64,000 nucleotides of DNA from Brevibacterium casei CIP 102111 (lineage in GTDB: Bacteria; Actinomycetota; Actinomycetes; Actinomycetales; Brevibacteriaceae): positions 434,001 to 498,000 of the forward strand of contig NZ_FXZC01000003.1 of NCBI RefSeq assembly GCF_900169275.1, in the 5' to 3' direction. Position 1 is the stretch's first letter; each line of letters begins with the position of its first letter. A model generated the notes under the pieces. The model saw nothing but the letters and a program-made list of their open reading frames with translations. It was not told where the DNA came from and did not search any database. The translations under genes and the position numbers were made by a program. Of this stretch, positions 46,635-55,361 are shown piece after piece.

Positions 46635-47576
46635 ATGAATCAGGCATATCCCCGAACCCGTTCCGCGCGGAGGTCCGCGAAGGGAGTCACCGCACTCGTC
46701 TTCGGCATCCTCTATGCCGCGTTCCTTCTCCTCCACCACCTCCTCCCCTCCCGAGCAGGCATCGCCCTGCTCGTCGAGAGCATCCTGCCGTGGACGGGAG
46801 TGATCGTCGGCCTCGTCGCCCTCATGGCGCTCTTCCGCTTCTCCGTGCTCTCGGTCATCGGCGTGCTCGTGCCCTCCATCGTGTGGCTGACGATGTTCGG
46901 CACAGCACTCCTGCCGGGCAAGGACGCGGGCACGGCCGACCTCACGGTCGCCACCCAGAACGTCGGAGCCCGCCTGCCGCAGCCCACCGCCACGGCGAAG
47001 AACCTCATCGACGCAGAGCCCGACATCCTCACGATCCAGGAACTCGAGTCGCTCTCAGGCCAGATCATCCGCAAGGAGCTCGACTCGGCGTTCGAGAACT
47101 CACAGGTCGTCGGCACTGTCGGGGTGTGGTCGAAGTGGCCGATGTCCGCCCCTGAGGCGGTCGACCTCGGTCTGCCGTGGGAGCGGGCCTTCGCAACGAC
47201 GGTGTCGACCGACCACGGCGATGTCCGCTTCTACGCCGTGCACATGCCCTCGGTCCGGCCCGGGCATGAGGCGATGCGCAATGCCGCCCTGCGTCGCCTC
47301 GCGACAATCGTCTCCGCCGACGAGGCCGAGCGGGTCATCGTCGCCGGCGACTTCAACACCGCGACGACGGACCGCAACTTCTCCGAACTCGTGCCCCCGC
47401 TCGAGGACTCCCGGGTCGAGGCCCACGGCGGCTTCGGCTTCACGTGGCCGTCGGTGTTCCCGGTGACCCGTCTCGACCACATCCTCTACCGCGGTTTCGA
47501 TGCGACCTCGGACCGCGTGCTCGGACGGGGCACGAGCGACCACCGCGCCGTCATCGCCGGACTCGACCTCAGCTGA
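46635..47576 (+). CDS. Membrane-anchored endonuclease/exonuclease/phosphatase (EEP) family protein
   Basis: 313 residues. Three N-terminal membrane helices (~20-95) are followed by an EEP catalytic domain, probably outside the cell: TVATQNVG, the Glu in TIQELES, YAVHMPSVRPG, VAGDFNTATTD, TRLDHILYRG and TSDHRAVIA give the Asn/Glu/His/Asp/Asn/His set of a Mg-dependent phosphoesterase. Substrates in this superfamily range from DNA to phospholipids and are unknown here. It converges on the MarP-type gene with a 9-base gap. Confidence 0.82.
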   Translation: MNQAYPRTRSARRSAKGVTALVFGILYAAFLLLHHLLPSRAGIALLVESILPWTGVIVGLVALMALFRFSVLSVIGVLVPSIVWLTMFGTALLPGKDAGTADLTVATQNVGARLPQPTATAKNLIDAEPDILTIQELESLSGQIIRKELDSAFENSQVVGTVGVWSKWPMSAPEAVDLGLPWERAFATTVSTDHGDVRFYAVHMPSVRPGHEAMRNAALRRLATIVSADEAERVIVAGDFNTATTDRNFSELVPPLEDSRVEAHGGFGFTWPSVFPVTRLDHILYRGFDATSDRVLGRGTSDHRAVIAGLDLS

Positions 47577-47585
47577 GGAGCACAC

Positions 47586-48773
47586 TCACTTCGTGCACTG
47601 GCCCGTCGGCTGCGGGGTGCTGCTGCTCGCTCCCGCCTGCAGCTCGTCGCGGATCTCGGCCCGGGTGAGCGCATAGCCGGTCTCCTCATCGGTGGCGGAG
47701 CGGGCGAAGACCATGCCGATGACGTTGCCGTCGGAGTCGAGGAGGGGTCCGCCCGAATTGCCCTCCCGGACGATTCCGCGCACCGAGTAGACCTCGCGGA
47801 CGACGCTCGACTCGTCGTAGATGTCGAGCCCGCGGGCGTTGATCTTCTCGCGCACTCGCGACGGAGAGATCGTGTACGGACCGTTGGCGGGAAAGCCGAC
47901 GACGACAGAGTCGTCACCGGGACCGGCCGGTGAGCCGAACTCGAGCGCGGGAGCATCGAGTTCGGGGACCCTGAGGACGGCGACATCGGCTTCGGGATCG
48001 AATTCGACCACCTCGGCGGAGTAGGGGCGCCCCGTCCCTCCGACCTGGACGGCGAGGCTCGTCGACCCGGCGACGACGTGGGCGTTGGTGGCGACGAGGC
48101 CGTCGCTGTAGACGAACCCGGTGCCCTCGGATCCGGCGGCGCATCGGGTGGTCGTCGTCGTCACCTTGACGACGGACTCCTCGACGCTGCGGCCGACCTC
48201 GACCATGCCGGAGTCGGGTTCGCCGACACCGCGGATCTCCTCGGTCTGGCCGGAGAAGACCTGTGGGAAGCCCGTGGCGCGCAGTGTCGAGGCGAGGTCG
48301 CCGAGGGCGACCTGCGAGGAGTACGGGATCGTCCGGTCGATCGCGGCGATGACCGCGGAGTCGGCGACCCACCGGTTGGGTTCGACGAGCGGGGAGGCAC
48401 GGACGAATCCGGCGGCGAGCCAGAGGACGAGGACGTAGACGATGCCCGCGGTCACCGTCCCGCCGATCGAGTCGATGCCCTGCCCGAGCTCAGAGTCCAT
48501 GGCCCGCCGGATCGCGATGCCGATGCCGTTGCCGGCGAACGCGAAGAGCACGCTGAGGACGAGCGGCATCGCCGCGAGCAGGGCGATGACCCCGGGGTTC
48601 TCCATCGCCTGGGTGCCCGCGGAGATGTTCTCGACCAGCGGGGAGGTCAGCCGCCCGGCGATCCAGCCGACGACGAAGCCGACGACCGTGCACAGGCCGA
48701 TGATGAAGCCCTGCCGGAAGCCGAGGAAGAGCGCAGCGATGCCGAGGAGGACGATGATGACGTCGACGATCAC
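47586..48773 (-). CDS. MarP-type membrane serine protease (CvpA-like domain + trypsin-like protease)
   Basis: 395 residues. Four N-terminal membrane helices with CvpA/colicin-V-production character (residues ~1-125) precede a periplasmic chymotrypsin-like domain. The catalytic triad is visible as His232 (VATNAHVVAG), Asp263 (EADVAVLRV) and Ser340 (GNSGGPLL). The arrangement and triad positions closely parallel mycobacterial MarP (Rv3671c), needed for acid and oxidative stress resistance. Its ATG overlaps the stop of the PrsW gene. Confidence 0.9.
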   Translation of the reverse strand: MIVDVIIVLLGIAALFLGFRQGFIIGLCTVVGFVVGWIAGRLTSPLVENISAGTQAMENPGVIALLAAMPLVLSVLFAFAGNGIGIAIRRAMDSELGQGIDSIGGTVTAGIVYVLVLWLAAGFVRASPLVEPNRWVADSAVIAAIDRTIPYSSQVALGDLASTLRATGFPQVFSGQTEEIRGVGEPDSGMVEVGRSVEESVVKVTTTTTRCAAGSEGTGFVYSDGLVATNAHVVAGSTSLAVQVGGTGRPYSAEVVEFDPEADVAVLRVPELDAPALEFGSPAGPGDDSVVVGFPANGPYTISPSRVREKINARGLDIYDESSVVREVYSVRGIVREGNSGGPLLDSDGNVIGMVFARSATDEETGYALTRAEIRDELQAGASSSTPQPTGQCTK

Positions 48774-50290
48774 GCCGACCTCGTCTCTCCCCGGGAGGCT
48801 GAGAGCAGACGGTCACGGGCTCCGGCGAACTCACGCAGTTCGTAGTTCTCGATGGTGCGCTCCTTGGGTCCGCCGAGACCGGCGAGCAGACGCATCCGCG
48901 TCGTCGCGAGCTGCCCGGCGAGGCGGATCATCGTCCGCATCTCCTGCTTGCCCCCGGGGAAGGTCTTCGCCCAGCGTTTGCCCTGCTTGCGGCCCTTCCA
49001 CGTTCCGAGCATGTCGACCTCGGCGTGGGAGAGCCACCCGGAGTTCGCGTAGTCGCCGAGCATGTTGCGGGTGTGCAGGCGCTCGCTGCGGCGGAGGATG
49101 AGGCCGGCGACGACCCAGCAGGTGGTGAGGATGAAGCTGAGGACGATGAGGCCGACGATCTGCGCGATGGGGCTGATGAGCTGGAGACCGGTCATCGACC
49201 CGTTCCAGATCGCGTGGAGGCACATGCCGACGAAGAGCCCGGGAAGCCACATGAGGATGACCGCCCACCACGGCCATTTGCGGGCGGCGAATCCGATCGT
49301 CACCCCGGCCCAGGACGAGAAAGCCGTGTGGAGCAGGGGTGAGCAGAGGCAGCGGAGCACGAAGGTCACCCACAGGCCGGACGCGCTCTCCTCCCACGCG
49401 GCGCCGAGGTAGAGGACGTTCTCCGTGAACGCGAACCCGGCCCCGATGAGCGCGCCGTAGACGAGGCCGTCGAGGGGCCCCTCGAAATGACGTCGGGCGA
49501 GGAGGACGATGACGACGAGGAGGGCGGTCTTCGTCGTCTCCTCGACGACGGGGGCTTCGACGACGGTCTTGAACACGTCGGGCACCGCGCCGACACCGGC
49601 GAAGTAGAGGGCGACCTCCCCGACGAGGGAGACGAAGAGGGTGAGGACGACGGAGGCGACCGCTCCCCAGAGGAGGCAGAGGCCGAGGAGGAGCTTCGGC
49701 TGGGGCTTCCACCGATCGAGCCACAGCACGTAGGCGATGATTCCGATGAGGGGGATGGCCGAGAGTCCGATGAGCCCGAAGAGGCGGGCACCGAAGCTGA
49801 AGCCGCCGAAGATCGCCATGACGAGGAGACCGAAGACGAGGGCGCAGACGGCGAGGATCGCGAGGACGAGGCGGACGACGTTGCCCGGCGATCCCGGCTC
49901 GGCCGGTTCCGGCGTGCGCCGCACGGCCCCTGTCCACGGAGTCTCGGCGACCCGGTGCTGCGGGGGCTGCATCTGTGCGCGCACCCGCATCTCCTGCGTC
50001 ACCGTCGGCGCGAACCGCGGCTGCTCGTAGACGCGGGACTGCATCGGCTGGCCGGGATGGGACTGGTGGCCGGGACGGGTCATCTGCCCCGGCGGCGGGA
50101 TGCGCAGGCCGAGGTCGGGACCCGGTCCGGGGGCCTGCCGCCGCATCGGCGGCGGGGCCGCGGTGCGCTGGGGGTTCTGCGGTCGCGGGCGGAAGCGGTC
50201 ATCGCTGCGGCGGGGATCGACGACGGGGCCAGGATGCTGACCACCGTGGTTCGGGCCCGGGCCGTGCGGAGGGCCTGCATGTTCCGACAT
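48770..50290 (-). CDS. PrsW-family intramembrane metalloprotease
   Basis: 506 residues. About 135 residues of Pro/Gly/Gln-rich cytosolic N-terminus precede 8-9 membrane helices. The family motifs are present: APVVEETTKT (Glu250-Glu251), AFTENVLY (Glu290), SPLLHTAFSSWAG (His321) and LHAIWN (His359), the presumed zinc and catalytic residues. A basic C-terminal ~110 residues follow. PrsW-type proteases cleave membrane proteins such as anti-sigma factors. ATG 50290 has AAGGACGG upstream. It is translationally coupled to the MarP-type protease. Confidence 0.88.
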   Translation of the reverse strand: MSEHAGPPHGPGPNHGGQHPGPVVDPRRSDDRFRPRPQNPQRTAAPPPMRRQAPGPGPDLGLRIPPPGQMTRPGHQSHPGQPMQSRVYEQPRFAPTVTQEMRVRAQMQPPQHRVAETPWTGAVRRTPEPAEPGSPGNVVRLVLAILAVCALVFGLLVMAIFGGFSFGARLFGLIGLSAIPLIGIIAYVLWLDRWKPQPKLLLGLCLLWGAVASVVLTLFVSLVGEVALYFAGVGAVPDVFKTVVEAPVVEETTKTALLVVIVLLARRHFEGPLDGLVYGALIGAGFAFTENVLYLGAAWEESASGLWVTFVLRCLCSPLLHTAFSSWAGVTIGFAARKWPWWAVILMWLPGLFVGMCLHAIWNGSMTGLQLISPIAQIVGLIVLSFILTTCWVVAGLILRRSERLHTRNMLGDYANSGWLSHAEVDMLGTWKGRKQGKRWAKTFPGGKQEMRTMIRLAGQLATTRMRLLAGLGGPKERTIENYELREFAGARDRLLSASRGETRSA

Positions 50291-50656
50291 ACACCGTCCT
50301 TCTCGATCGGATGCAGGGCGTTGACTGCTCGTCCAGTCTACGGTTGATCGCTGACACCGGGCCGTGCGGTTCGTGTCTGTTCGGCAACAACCCGCCTGGC
50401 CATCCGTCTCCCACCCACTCGTGTCCCAGCGGGTGTGGATCCCCTTCCCGCGTTCGCGTCTCGTCGCCCTGCCGAATCCCCTCGTCCTCGCCGAGGCGGT
50501 CGGTCCGTCCCGCGCCGACCCCGGTGGTGTGCCGTCCCCCACTCGTCTCCCCAGCCGCTGCCACTCGTGCTCGTTCGCCTGTGGAGGCTCGATCCGCTGT
50601 CCACAGGCGCAGAATCGCCTCTGGTCACCGCGGCCTGTCGGGCGTGCAATCGTGCC
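50291..50656. other. 366-base divergent intergenic region between prsW-like and LPXTG genes
   Basis: No credible gene is visible. It must contain the promoters of both neighbours. A TAGACT hexamer on the minus strand near 50340 is a possible -10 for the prsW-like gene, but no matching -35 was found. I see no repeats, RNA gene or clear operator. Confidence 0.4.
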
Positions 50657-52552
50657 ATGAGCACTCACAGACCTCTCACATGTCCATCCGTCCTCCTCGT
50701 CGTCCTCGCTCTCCTCCTCTCCTTGGGATCGTCCCCGGCAGCGGGGAGGTCGAACCTCGGTGAGGTCCCGCTCTCAGCGGGCTCCGGACTCTACGGTCCC
50801 GGCCTCTGGCATGAGGCCGCCGAGGGCAGGACCTGGTACGGCGCCTACCGCACGTTCGAGGACAGGTACGCCTACTGCATCGACGCCGGACGGCAGTCCC
50901 CGCAGCCGGAGAACTTCGACGGTGCGCAACCGCGCACGGTCACCTCGGCGCAGACCGCGTGGGCGCTGCACACGTACGGGACCTCGGATTCCGCCGACAT
51001 CCAGGCGGCACTGAGCACGATGGCGCGACTCGACGAACGGATCGACCACGACCATGCGGTGCCGCCGCAGGAGCCGGGCGAACTCGGCGCGGACTTCGCC
51101 GGGGCCGCACAGCAGTATGCGGCGATCACGAAGGAGGCGAAGAGGCTCGCCGGCCCGTACACGCTCGACGTCTCCCTTGAGCGCTCCCTCGACATGCCCG
51201 TCCTCGAACCCTACGGCAGCACCGAGGAGGATGCCGCGCCGTCGACGGCCGACGTCCCTCCGACCTCGGGCGCGGTCACCCTCACCGTCTCCCTGACCAG
51301 CGCCTCCGGAGCGTTCGTCCCCGACGTCCCCATCGAACTCACCATCAAGGGAGCCGAAGGTCCGACGAGAGTGACGAGCGGGACGGCAGAGATCACCGAA
51401 ATGCTCAGGGCCACCGAGCCGGGGACAGTGAGCGTCACCGCCACGGCGACCGTGGCCCCGGAGACCGTGCGCCTCTACGAGCCGACCTCCGGCACCCGCG
51501 TCCAACGCGTCATCACCGCCGACGAACCCGTGACCGTCACCGACGAGGTCTCACTCGACGTCGACTCGCAGCCGCGCGTGACCACAGAGATCTCCGAGGA
51601 GCGCCCGCAGCCGGGAGACACCGTCACCGATGCGTTCACGGTCTCCGGTCTCATCGGCGATCACCGGGTCGATGTCGTCCACGAGCTGTGGACCACCTCG
51701 TCGAAGCCCGCGATCGGCACCCGCAATGACGATGCCGAAGTCATCGGCACCGTGACCTCGAAGGACATCGGCAACGGCACACACACCTCGGCGGGCATCC
51801 GGATCCCTGAGGATGTGCGCGGCTGGGTCTACTTCACGGAGACGATCGCCGCCGACGAGAAGACGTCGGAGTGGAAGGGCATCCACGGCCAGCCGAAGGA
51901 GACGGGATTCGTCCCATGGACGCCGACGGCTGACACCCGCGCCGAGATCGAGGGATCCCAGGTCACCGACGAGGTCGCCGTCACCGGCCTGCGTCCCGGC
52001 GCCGAGGCGAAGCTCACCGTCACCGCGTACCGCACCGACTCCGAACCCCAGCAGTCGACGGAGGCGTCGGGCACGGAGCTCGCCTCCCAGGACATCACCG
52101 TCGTCGCCGACCAGGAGGGCACGGCCACGGTGAGCACGGAGCCGATCGACATGCCCGTCGGGTGGGTGACGTTCGTGACGACGATCCACGCCGACGACGT
52201 CCACCGCGGGTGGACGAGCGACTGGGGCATCCCGTCGGAGACCGTCAGCCGTCCGCCGGCCGAGACGCCGAGCACGCCTCCGGCGCCGCCGACGTCGACC
52301 CCGCCCGCACCCGAGCAGCCGTCGACCCCGCCCGCACCGGAGCAGCCAAGTCCGCCGCCGGCACCCGAGCAACCGAGCACTCCCCCGCCGGTCGAACCGG
52401 TCGCCGAGGAGCCGGAGGCTCCGCGCGCCCCGGACGAACTGCCGCGGACGGGAGCCCAGGGGCACACGATGCTCATCGGGGTCGGCATCGTCCTCATCGG
52501 CCTCGGAGGCGCGATCCTCTTCGTCACCGGACGCCGGAACCGCGATGAGTGA
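50657..52552 (+). CDS. LPXTG cell-wall-anchored surface protein
   Basis: 631 residues. An N-terminal signal peptide (LLVVLALLLSLGSSPAAG) leads to an extracellular domain; YCIDAGRQ and SAQTAWALHTYG near residues 75-115 faintly recall thioester/TQXA-type adhesin domains. Then come Ig-like beta-rich repeats (GAVTLTVSLTSASGAFVPD; two or more similar blocks with TDEVSL and TDEVAVTGLRPGAEAKL). A Pro-rich wall-spanning stretch (~530-590) precedes the sorting signal: LPRTG at 595-599, a membrane helix and the tail GRRNRDE. It should be sortase-linked; no sortase gene is in the window. Confidence 0.85.
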   Translation: MSTHRPLTCPSVLLVVLALLLSLGSSPAAGRSNLGEVPLSAGSGLYGPGLWHEAAEGRTWYGAYRTFEDRYAYCIDAGRQSPQPENFDGAQPRTVTSAQTAWALHTYGTSDSADIQAALSTMARLDERIDHDHAVPPQEPGELGADFAGAAQQYAAITKEAKRLAGPYTLDVSLERSLDMPVLEPYGSTEEDAAPSTADVPPTSGAVTLTVSLTSASGAFVPDVPIELTIKGAEGPTRVTSGTAEITEMLRATEPGTVSVTATATVAPETVRLYEPTSGTRVQRVITADEPVTVTDEVSLDVDSQPRVTTEISEERPQPGDTVTDAFTVSGLIGDHRVDVVHELWTTSSKPAIGTRNDDAEVIGTVTSKDIGNGTHTSAGIRIPEDVRGWVYFTETIAADEKTSEWKGIHGQPKETGFVPWTPTADTRAEIEGSQVTDEVAVTGLRPGAEAKLTVTAYRTDSEPQQSTEASGTELASQDITVVADQEGTATVSTEPIDMPVGWVTFVTTIHADDVHRGWTSDWGIPSETVSRPPAETPSTPPAPPTSTPPAPEQPSTPPAPEQPSPPPAPEQPSTPPPVEPVAEEPEAPRAPDELPRTGAQGHTMLIGVGIVLIGLGGAILFVTGRRNRDE

Positions 52553-52568
52553 TCGGCCCGCTCACGGG

Positions 52569-53246
52569 TCATGGGCTCTCGACGATCGTCGCCGCTGCGC
52601 GGAAGAGGTCGAGGAGCCGTCCGGTGAGAGCCTCGATGCGGGATTCGAGGGCGGCGCGGGCCTGATCGACCTCGCCGTGGACACGCAGCGCATCGAGGAA
52701 CTCGCGGACCGCCGGGATCCGATACCCGGCTGCCCTCAGCTCCGCGGTGATCCTCGCCTCCCGGATCGCGGCCGGCCGGTAGATCCGTGCGCGCGTTGCG
52801 CCGCGGGCCACCCGGTCGGGCGAGACCAGGCTTTCGTCCTCCCAGAACCGCAGGGTCGAGGCCGGGACGCCGAGGGCGTGCGTGAGCTGACTGATCGTCA
52901 TCGACTCGGCGCCGTCGTCGGTCTCCGCATCGAGGCCGACCAGCATCTCCCGCACCGCGAGCGCCCGGGTCCGCTCCGCGTCGAGACCGGCGGCGAATCC
53001 GCCGAGGACCGCTGCCGTGTCGGCAGGCGAGCGCTTCGACCGCGAGATGAAGGTATCGAGGGCGGCCACGGGACCGATCGCCGAGGCGAGGCGCCGATAG
53101 GCGATGAGTGCGCGGACATGGGTCTCGGTGAACCGGCGATGGCCGTTCGGCAGGCGCTCGGCGGCCGGTATCGCTCCGAGGGTCTCGAGCCTGCGCACCT
53201 GCTGCACCGAGCAGTCGGCCGCCAGTGCCGCCTCGGCCGTCGTCAT
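52569..53246 (-). CDS. MerR-type regulator with two HTH modules
   Basis: 225 residues. A MerR-like helix-turn-helix opens the protein (MTTAEAALAADCSVQQVRRLETLGAI, with RFTETHVRALIAY as the wing). A second, separate MerR HTH appears near residues ~118-190 (MTISQLTHALGVPASTLRFWEDE, RIYRPAAIREARITAELR), followed by a coiled-coil-like C-terminus. Two DNA-binding modules in one chain are unusual for MerR proteins. ATG 53246 is chosen because it aligns with normal MerR N-termini; a GTG 13 codons upstream would run over the palindrome. It is divergent from the DUF6194 gene, its likely target. Confidence 0.82.
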   Translation of the reverse strand: MTTAEAALAADCSVQQVRRLETLGAIPAAERLPNGHRRFTETHVRALIAYRRLASAIGPVAALDTFISRSKRSPADTAAVLGGFAAGLDAERTRALAVREMLVGLDAETDDGAESMTISQLTHALGVPASTLRFWEDESLVSPDRVARGATRARIYRPAAIREARITAELRAAGYRIPAVREFLDALRVHGEVDQARAALESRIEALTGRLLDLFRAAATIVESP

Positions 53247-53270
53247 GCCCACGGGCGCGATCCGACATAA

Positions 53271-53283
53271 GCACTTGAAGTGC
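53271..53283. promoter_or_regulatory. Palindromic operator candidate between the MerR-type and DUF6194 genes
   Basis: GCACTTGAAGTGC is a perfect 6-bp inverted repeat around one base. It lies 25 bases from the MerR-type start and 12 bases from the DUF6194 start, so it would sit within both 5' regions. MerR regulators typically bind such short palindromes between promoter elements. Confidence 0.6.
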
Positions 53284-53294
53284 ACACTCGAAGC

Positions 53295-53756
53295 ATGAGC
53301 ATGAACGACATCCTAGACGCCGTCCGCCGCTTCGACGGGGTCCTCGAGCTCGCTCCGACTCCGGGCAGTGAGTATCCCGAGGTCGCGTGGGGCGATCACT
53401 TCCTCTACTTCGCCCCCGACGGCGAGGTCCCGCAGCGGGTCCAGCCCTACGCGACGATCATCACGAAGGACTACCCCGACGACACCCTGTCACGACTGAG
53501 CGAGACAGGGCGGTGGCGGGTGAACATCCATGTCGGGCGGCATCGCTTCGCCGACCTCCTCGGCGAGGAGCCCACCGCGCCGGGCGCCGGGACGGGCTGG
53601 GACTTCGCCGCCGCGGACACGCTCCTCCCCCATCCTCTCTACCGCACGCAGGGGTGGGTCGCGATCGTCGCACCGGGACCGAACACGATGGGGCTCGCGC
53701 TCGACCTCCTCGCCGCTGCGCACGCCGATGCCGCACGCCGGTGGCATCGGCGCTGA
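53295..53756 (+). CDS. DUF6194 family protein
   Basis: 153 residues, soluble. It resembles the uncharacterised DUF6194 family: VAWGDHFLYFAPDG, FATIITKDYP-like (YATIITKDYPDD), RWRVNIHVGRHRF and a late HPLYRTQGWVAIVAPG. Such proteins look related to MmcQ/YjbR-like folds, but no activity is known. ATG 53295 is used; an in-frame ATG two codons later is possible. Divergent pairing with a MerR-type regulator across a palindrome suggests inducible expression. It converges on hpaI. Confidence 0.72.
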   Translation: MSMNDILDAVRRFDGVLELAPTPGSEYPEVAWGDHFLYFAPDGEVPQRVQPYATIITKDYPDDTLSRLSETGRWRVNIHVGRHRFADLLGEEPTAPGAGTGWDFAAADTLLPHPLYRTQGWVAIVAPGPNTMGLALDLLAAAHADAARRWHRR

Positions 53757-53763
53757 GTCGACC

Positions 53764-54555
53764 TCAGACTCCCGAGGCCCACTCCTTCGCCCACGCCCGG
53801 GAGCCGTTGGCAAGGAGTCCGACGTCGGCGCCGACGAGGACGAAGGAGGCACCCGCGTCGAGGTACCTCCTCGCCTGGACGGGGTCGAAGGCGTTGACGC
53901 CGACCGGTTTGCCGGCGGCACGGACGGCGTCGAAGGTCTCGAGCACCGCCGCGGTCACCCGCTCGTGCGTCTGCTGTCCGAGCAGTCCCATCGAGGCGGC
54001 GAGATCGGAGGGACCGACGAAGACCGCGTCGATGCCCTCGACGGAGGCGATCGCCTCGGCGTTCTCCACCGCCGTCACCGACTCGATCTGGATGGTGAGG
54101 GAGACAAGCTTGTCGGCCCTCCCCAGGTAATCGGGCACGGTGTTCCACCTCGACGCACGGGCGAGGGCGGAGCCGACCCCGCGCACCCCGTGCGGCGGGT
54201 AGCGCACGGACCGGGCCGCCTCCTCGGCGTCGGCTGCGGTGTCGACCATGGGCACGATGATGTTCTGCGCACCGAGGTCGAGGTGCTGCTTGATGAGCAC
54301 GCGGTCGCACGCGGGCACCCGGACCACGGGGGTCGCCGGGTAGCCGTTCATCGCCTGGAGGAGACGGGTCGTCGTCTCCAGACCCAACGGCGAGTGCTCG
54401 GCGTCGAGGAGCACCCAGTCGAGACCGGATCCGGCGGCGATCTCCGCGGACACCGGCGAGCCGGAGCTCACCCACATCCCCGCGAGATGACCGCCGTCCT
54501 CGAGCTCGGCGAGGCGGTCGGCGAAGGTCGGGGGCAGGTCTAGGCGAAACGACAT
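53764..54555 (-). CDS. hpaI: 4-hydroxy-2-oxoheptanedioate aldolase
   Basis: 263 residues, HpcH/HpaI class II aldolase. It splits 4-hydroxy-2-oxoheptanedioate to pyruvate and succinate semialdehyde, ending the homoprotocatechuate meta pathway. Visible are WVLLDAEHSPLGLETT, PVVRVPACDRVLIKQHLDLGAQ, IVPMVDTAADAE and IQIESVTAVENAEAIASV with DAVFVGPSDLAASMG, which carry the metal-binding Glu/Asp and the Arg. ATG 54555 has GGGAG seven bases upstream and lies inside the end of hpaH (16-base overlap). Confidence 0.92.
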   Translation of the reverse strand: MSFRLDLPPTFADRLAELEDGGHLAGMWVSSGSPVSAEIAAGSGLDWVLLDAEHSPLGLETTTRLLQAMNGYPATPVVRVPACDRVLIKQHLDLGAQNIIVPMVDTAADAEEAARSVRYPPHGVRGVGSALARASRWNTVPDYLGRADKLVSLTIQIESVTAVENAEAIASVEGIDAVFVGPSDLAASMGLLGQQTHERVTAAVLETFDAVRAAGKPVGVNAFDPVQARRYLDAGASFVLVGADVGLLANGSRAWAKEWASGV

Positions 54556-55325
54556 GTGATGACTCCCAGGTCTCCGTAGTCGGCGTGGACGGTGTCGCCC
54601 GGATGCACCCACATCGGGCGGGTGAACGAGCCGGCGAGCACGGTCTCGCCCGCCCGCAGGGTCTCCCCGTGGTCGGCGAGCTTGTTCGCCAGCCACGCGA
54701 TGCCCCGCCCGGGATGGTCGAGGACGGCGGCGGCGACGCCGGAGTCCTCGATCGTCTCGTTGCGGTAGAGCAGGGCTGCGACCCAGCGGAGGTCGACTGA
54801 GTCGACGGTCACGGGACGACCGCCGAGCACCATCGCGCCCAGGGCTGCATTGTCGGAGATCGTATCGACGATCGTCCGTCCCTCCATCTCGATCCGGGAG
54901 GAGAGGATCTCGAGGGCGGGCACGACGTACTCGGTGGCCCTGAGCACGTCGACGAGACCGACGCCGGGACCCGTGAGGTCCTCGCCGAGGACGAAGGCGA
55001 GCTCGACCTCGACGCGCACCCCGGAGTACTGCGAGTGGTCGATGACCGCCCCGGTCTCATAGACCTGGTCTGAGAAGATCGTCCCGTAATCGGGTTCGGT
55101 GATGCCGGTCGCCTGCTGCATCGGCTTCGACGTCAGCCCGATCTTGTGACCGACGACGCGCCGTCCCTCGGCCTCGCCGCGGCGCCGCCATTCCGCCTGC
55201 ACCGCGTACGAGTCCTCGACCGTCATGTCCGGGTGGGCGGCGGTGAGCAGCCCGATCTTCTCCCGTGACCTCTCGGCGGCGGCGAGATCGTCGGCGATGC
55301 CGGCGATGACCGTCTCATCGAGCAT
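54540..55325 (-). CDS. hpaH: 2-oxo-hept-4-ene-1,7-dioate hydratase
   Basis: 261 residues, 2-keto-4-pentenoate hydratase family (FAH-like fold). It hydrates OHED in the homoprotocatechuate pathway. Visible are [53 protein letters not shown] and [10 protein letters not shown], all family features, with the acidic Mg-binding set. It lies 36 bases after hpaD and overlaps hpaI. Confidence 0.92.
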   Translation of the reverse strand: MLDETVIAGIADDLAAAERSREKIGLLTAAHPDMTVEDSYAVQAEWRRRGEAEGRRVVGHKIGLTSKPMQQATGITEPDYGTIFSDQVYETGAVIDHSQYSGVRVEVELAFVLGEDLTGPGVGLVDVLRATEYVVPALEILSSRIEMEGRTIVDTISDNAALGAMVLGGRPVTVDSVDLRWVAALLYRNETIEDSGVAAAVLDHPGRGIAWLANKLADHGETLRAGETVLAGSFTRPMWVHPGDTVHADYGDLGVITCRFA

Positions 55326-55361
55326 GGTGATCCTCCTTCTGGGCTCTTCCCCGCGGTCGGC

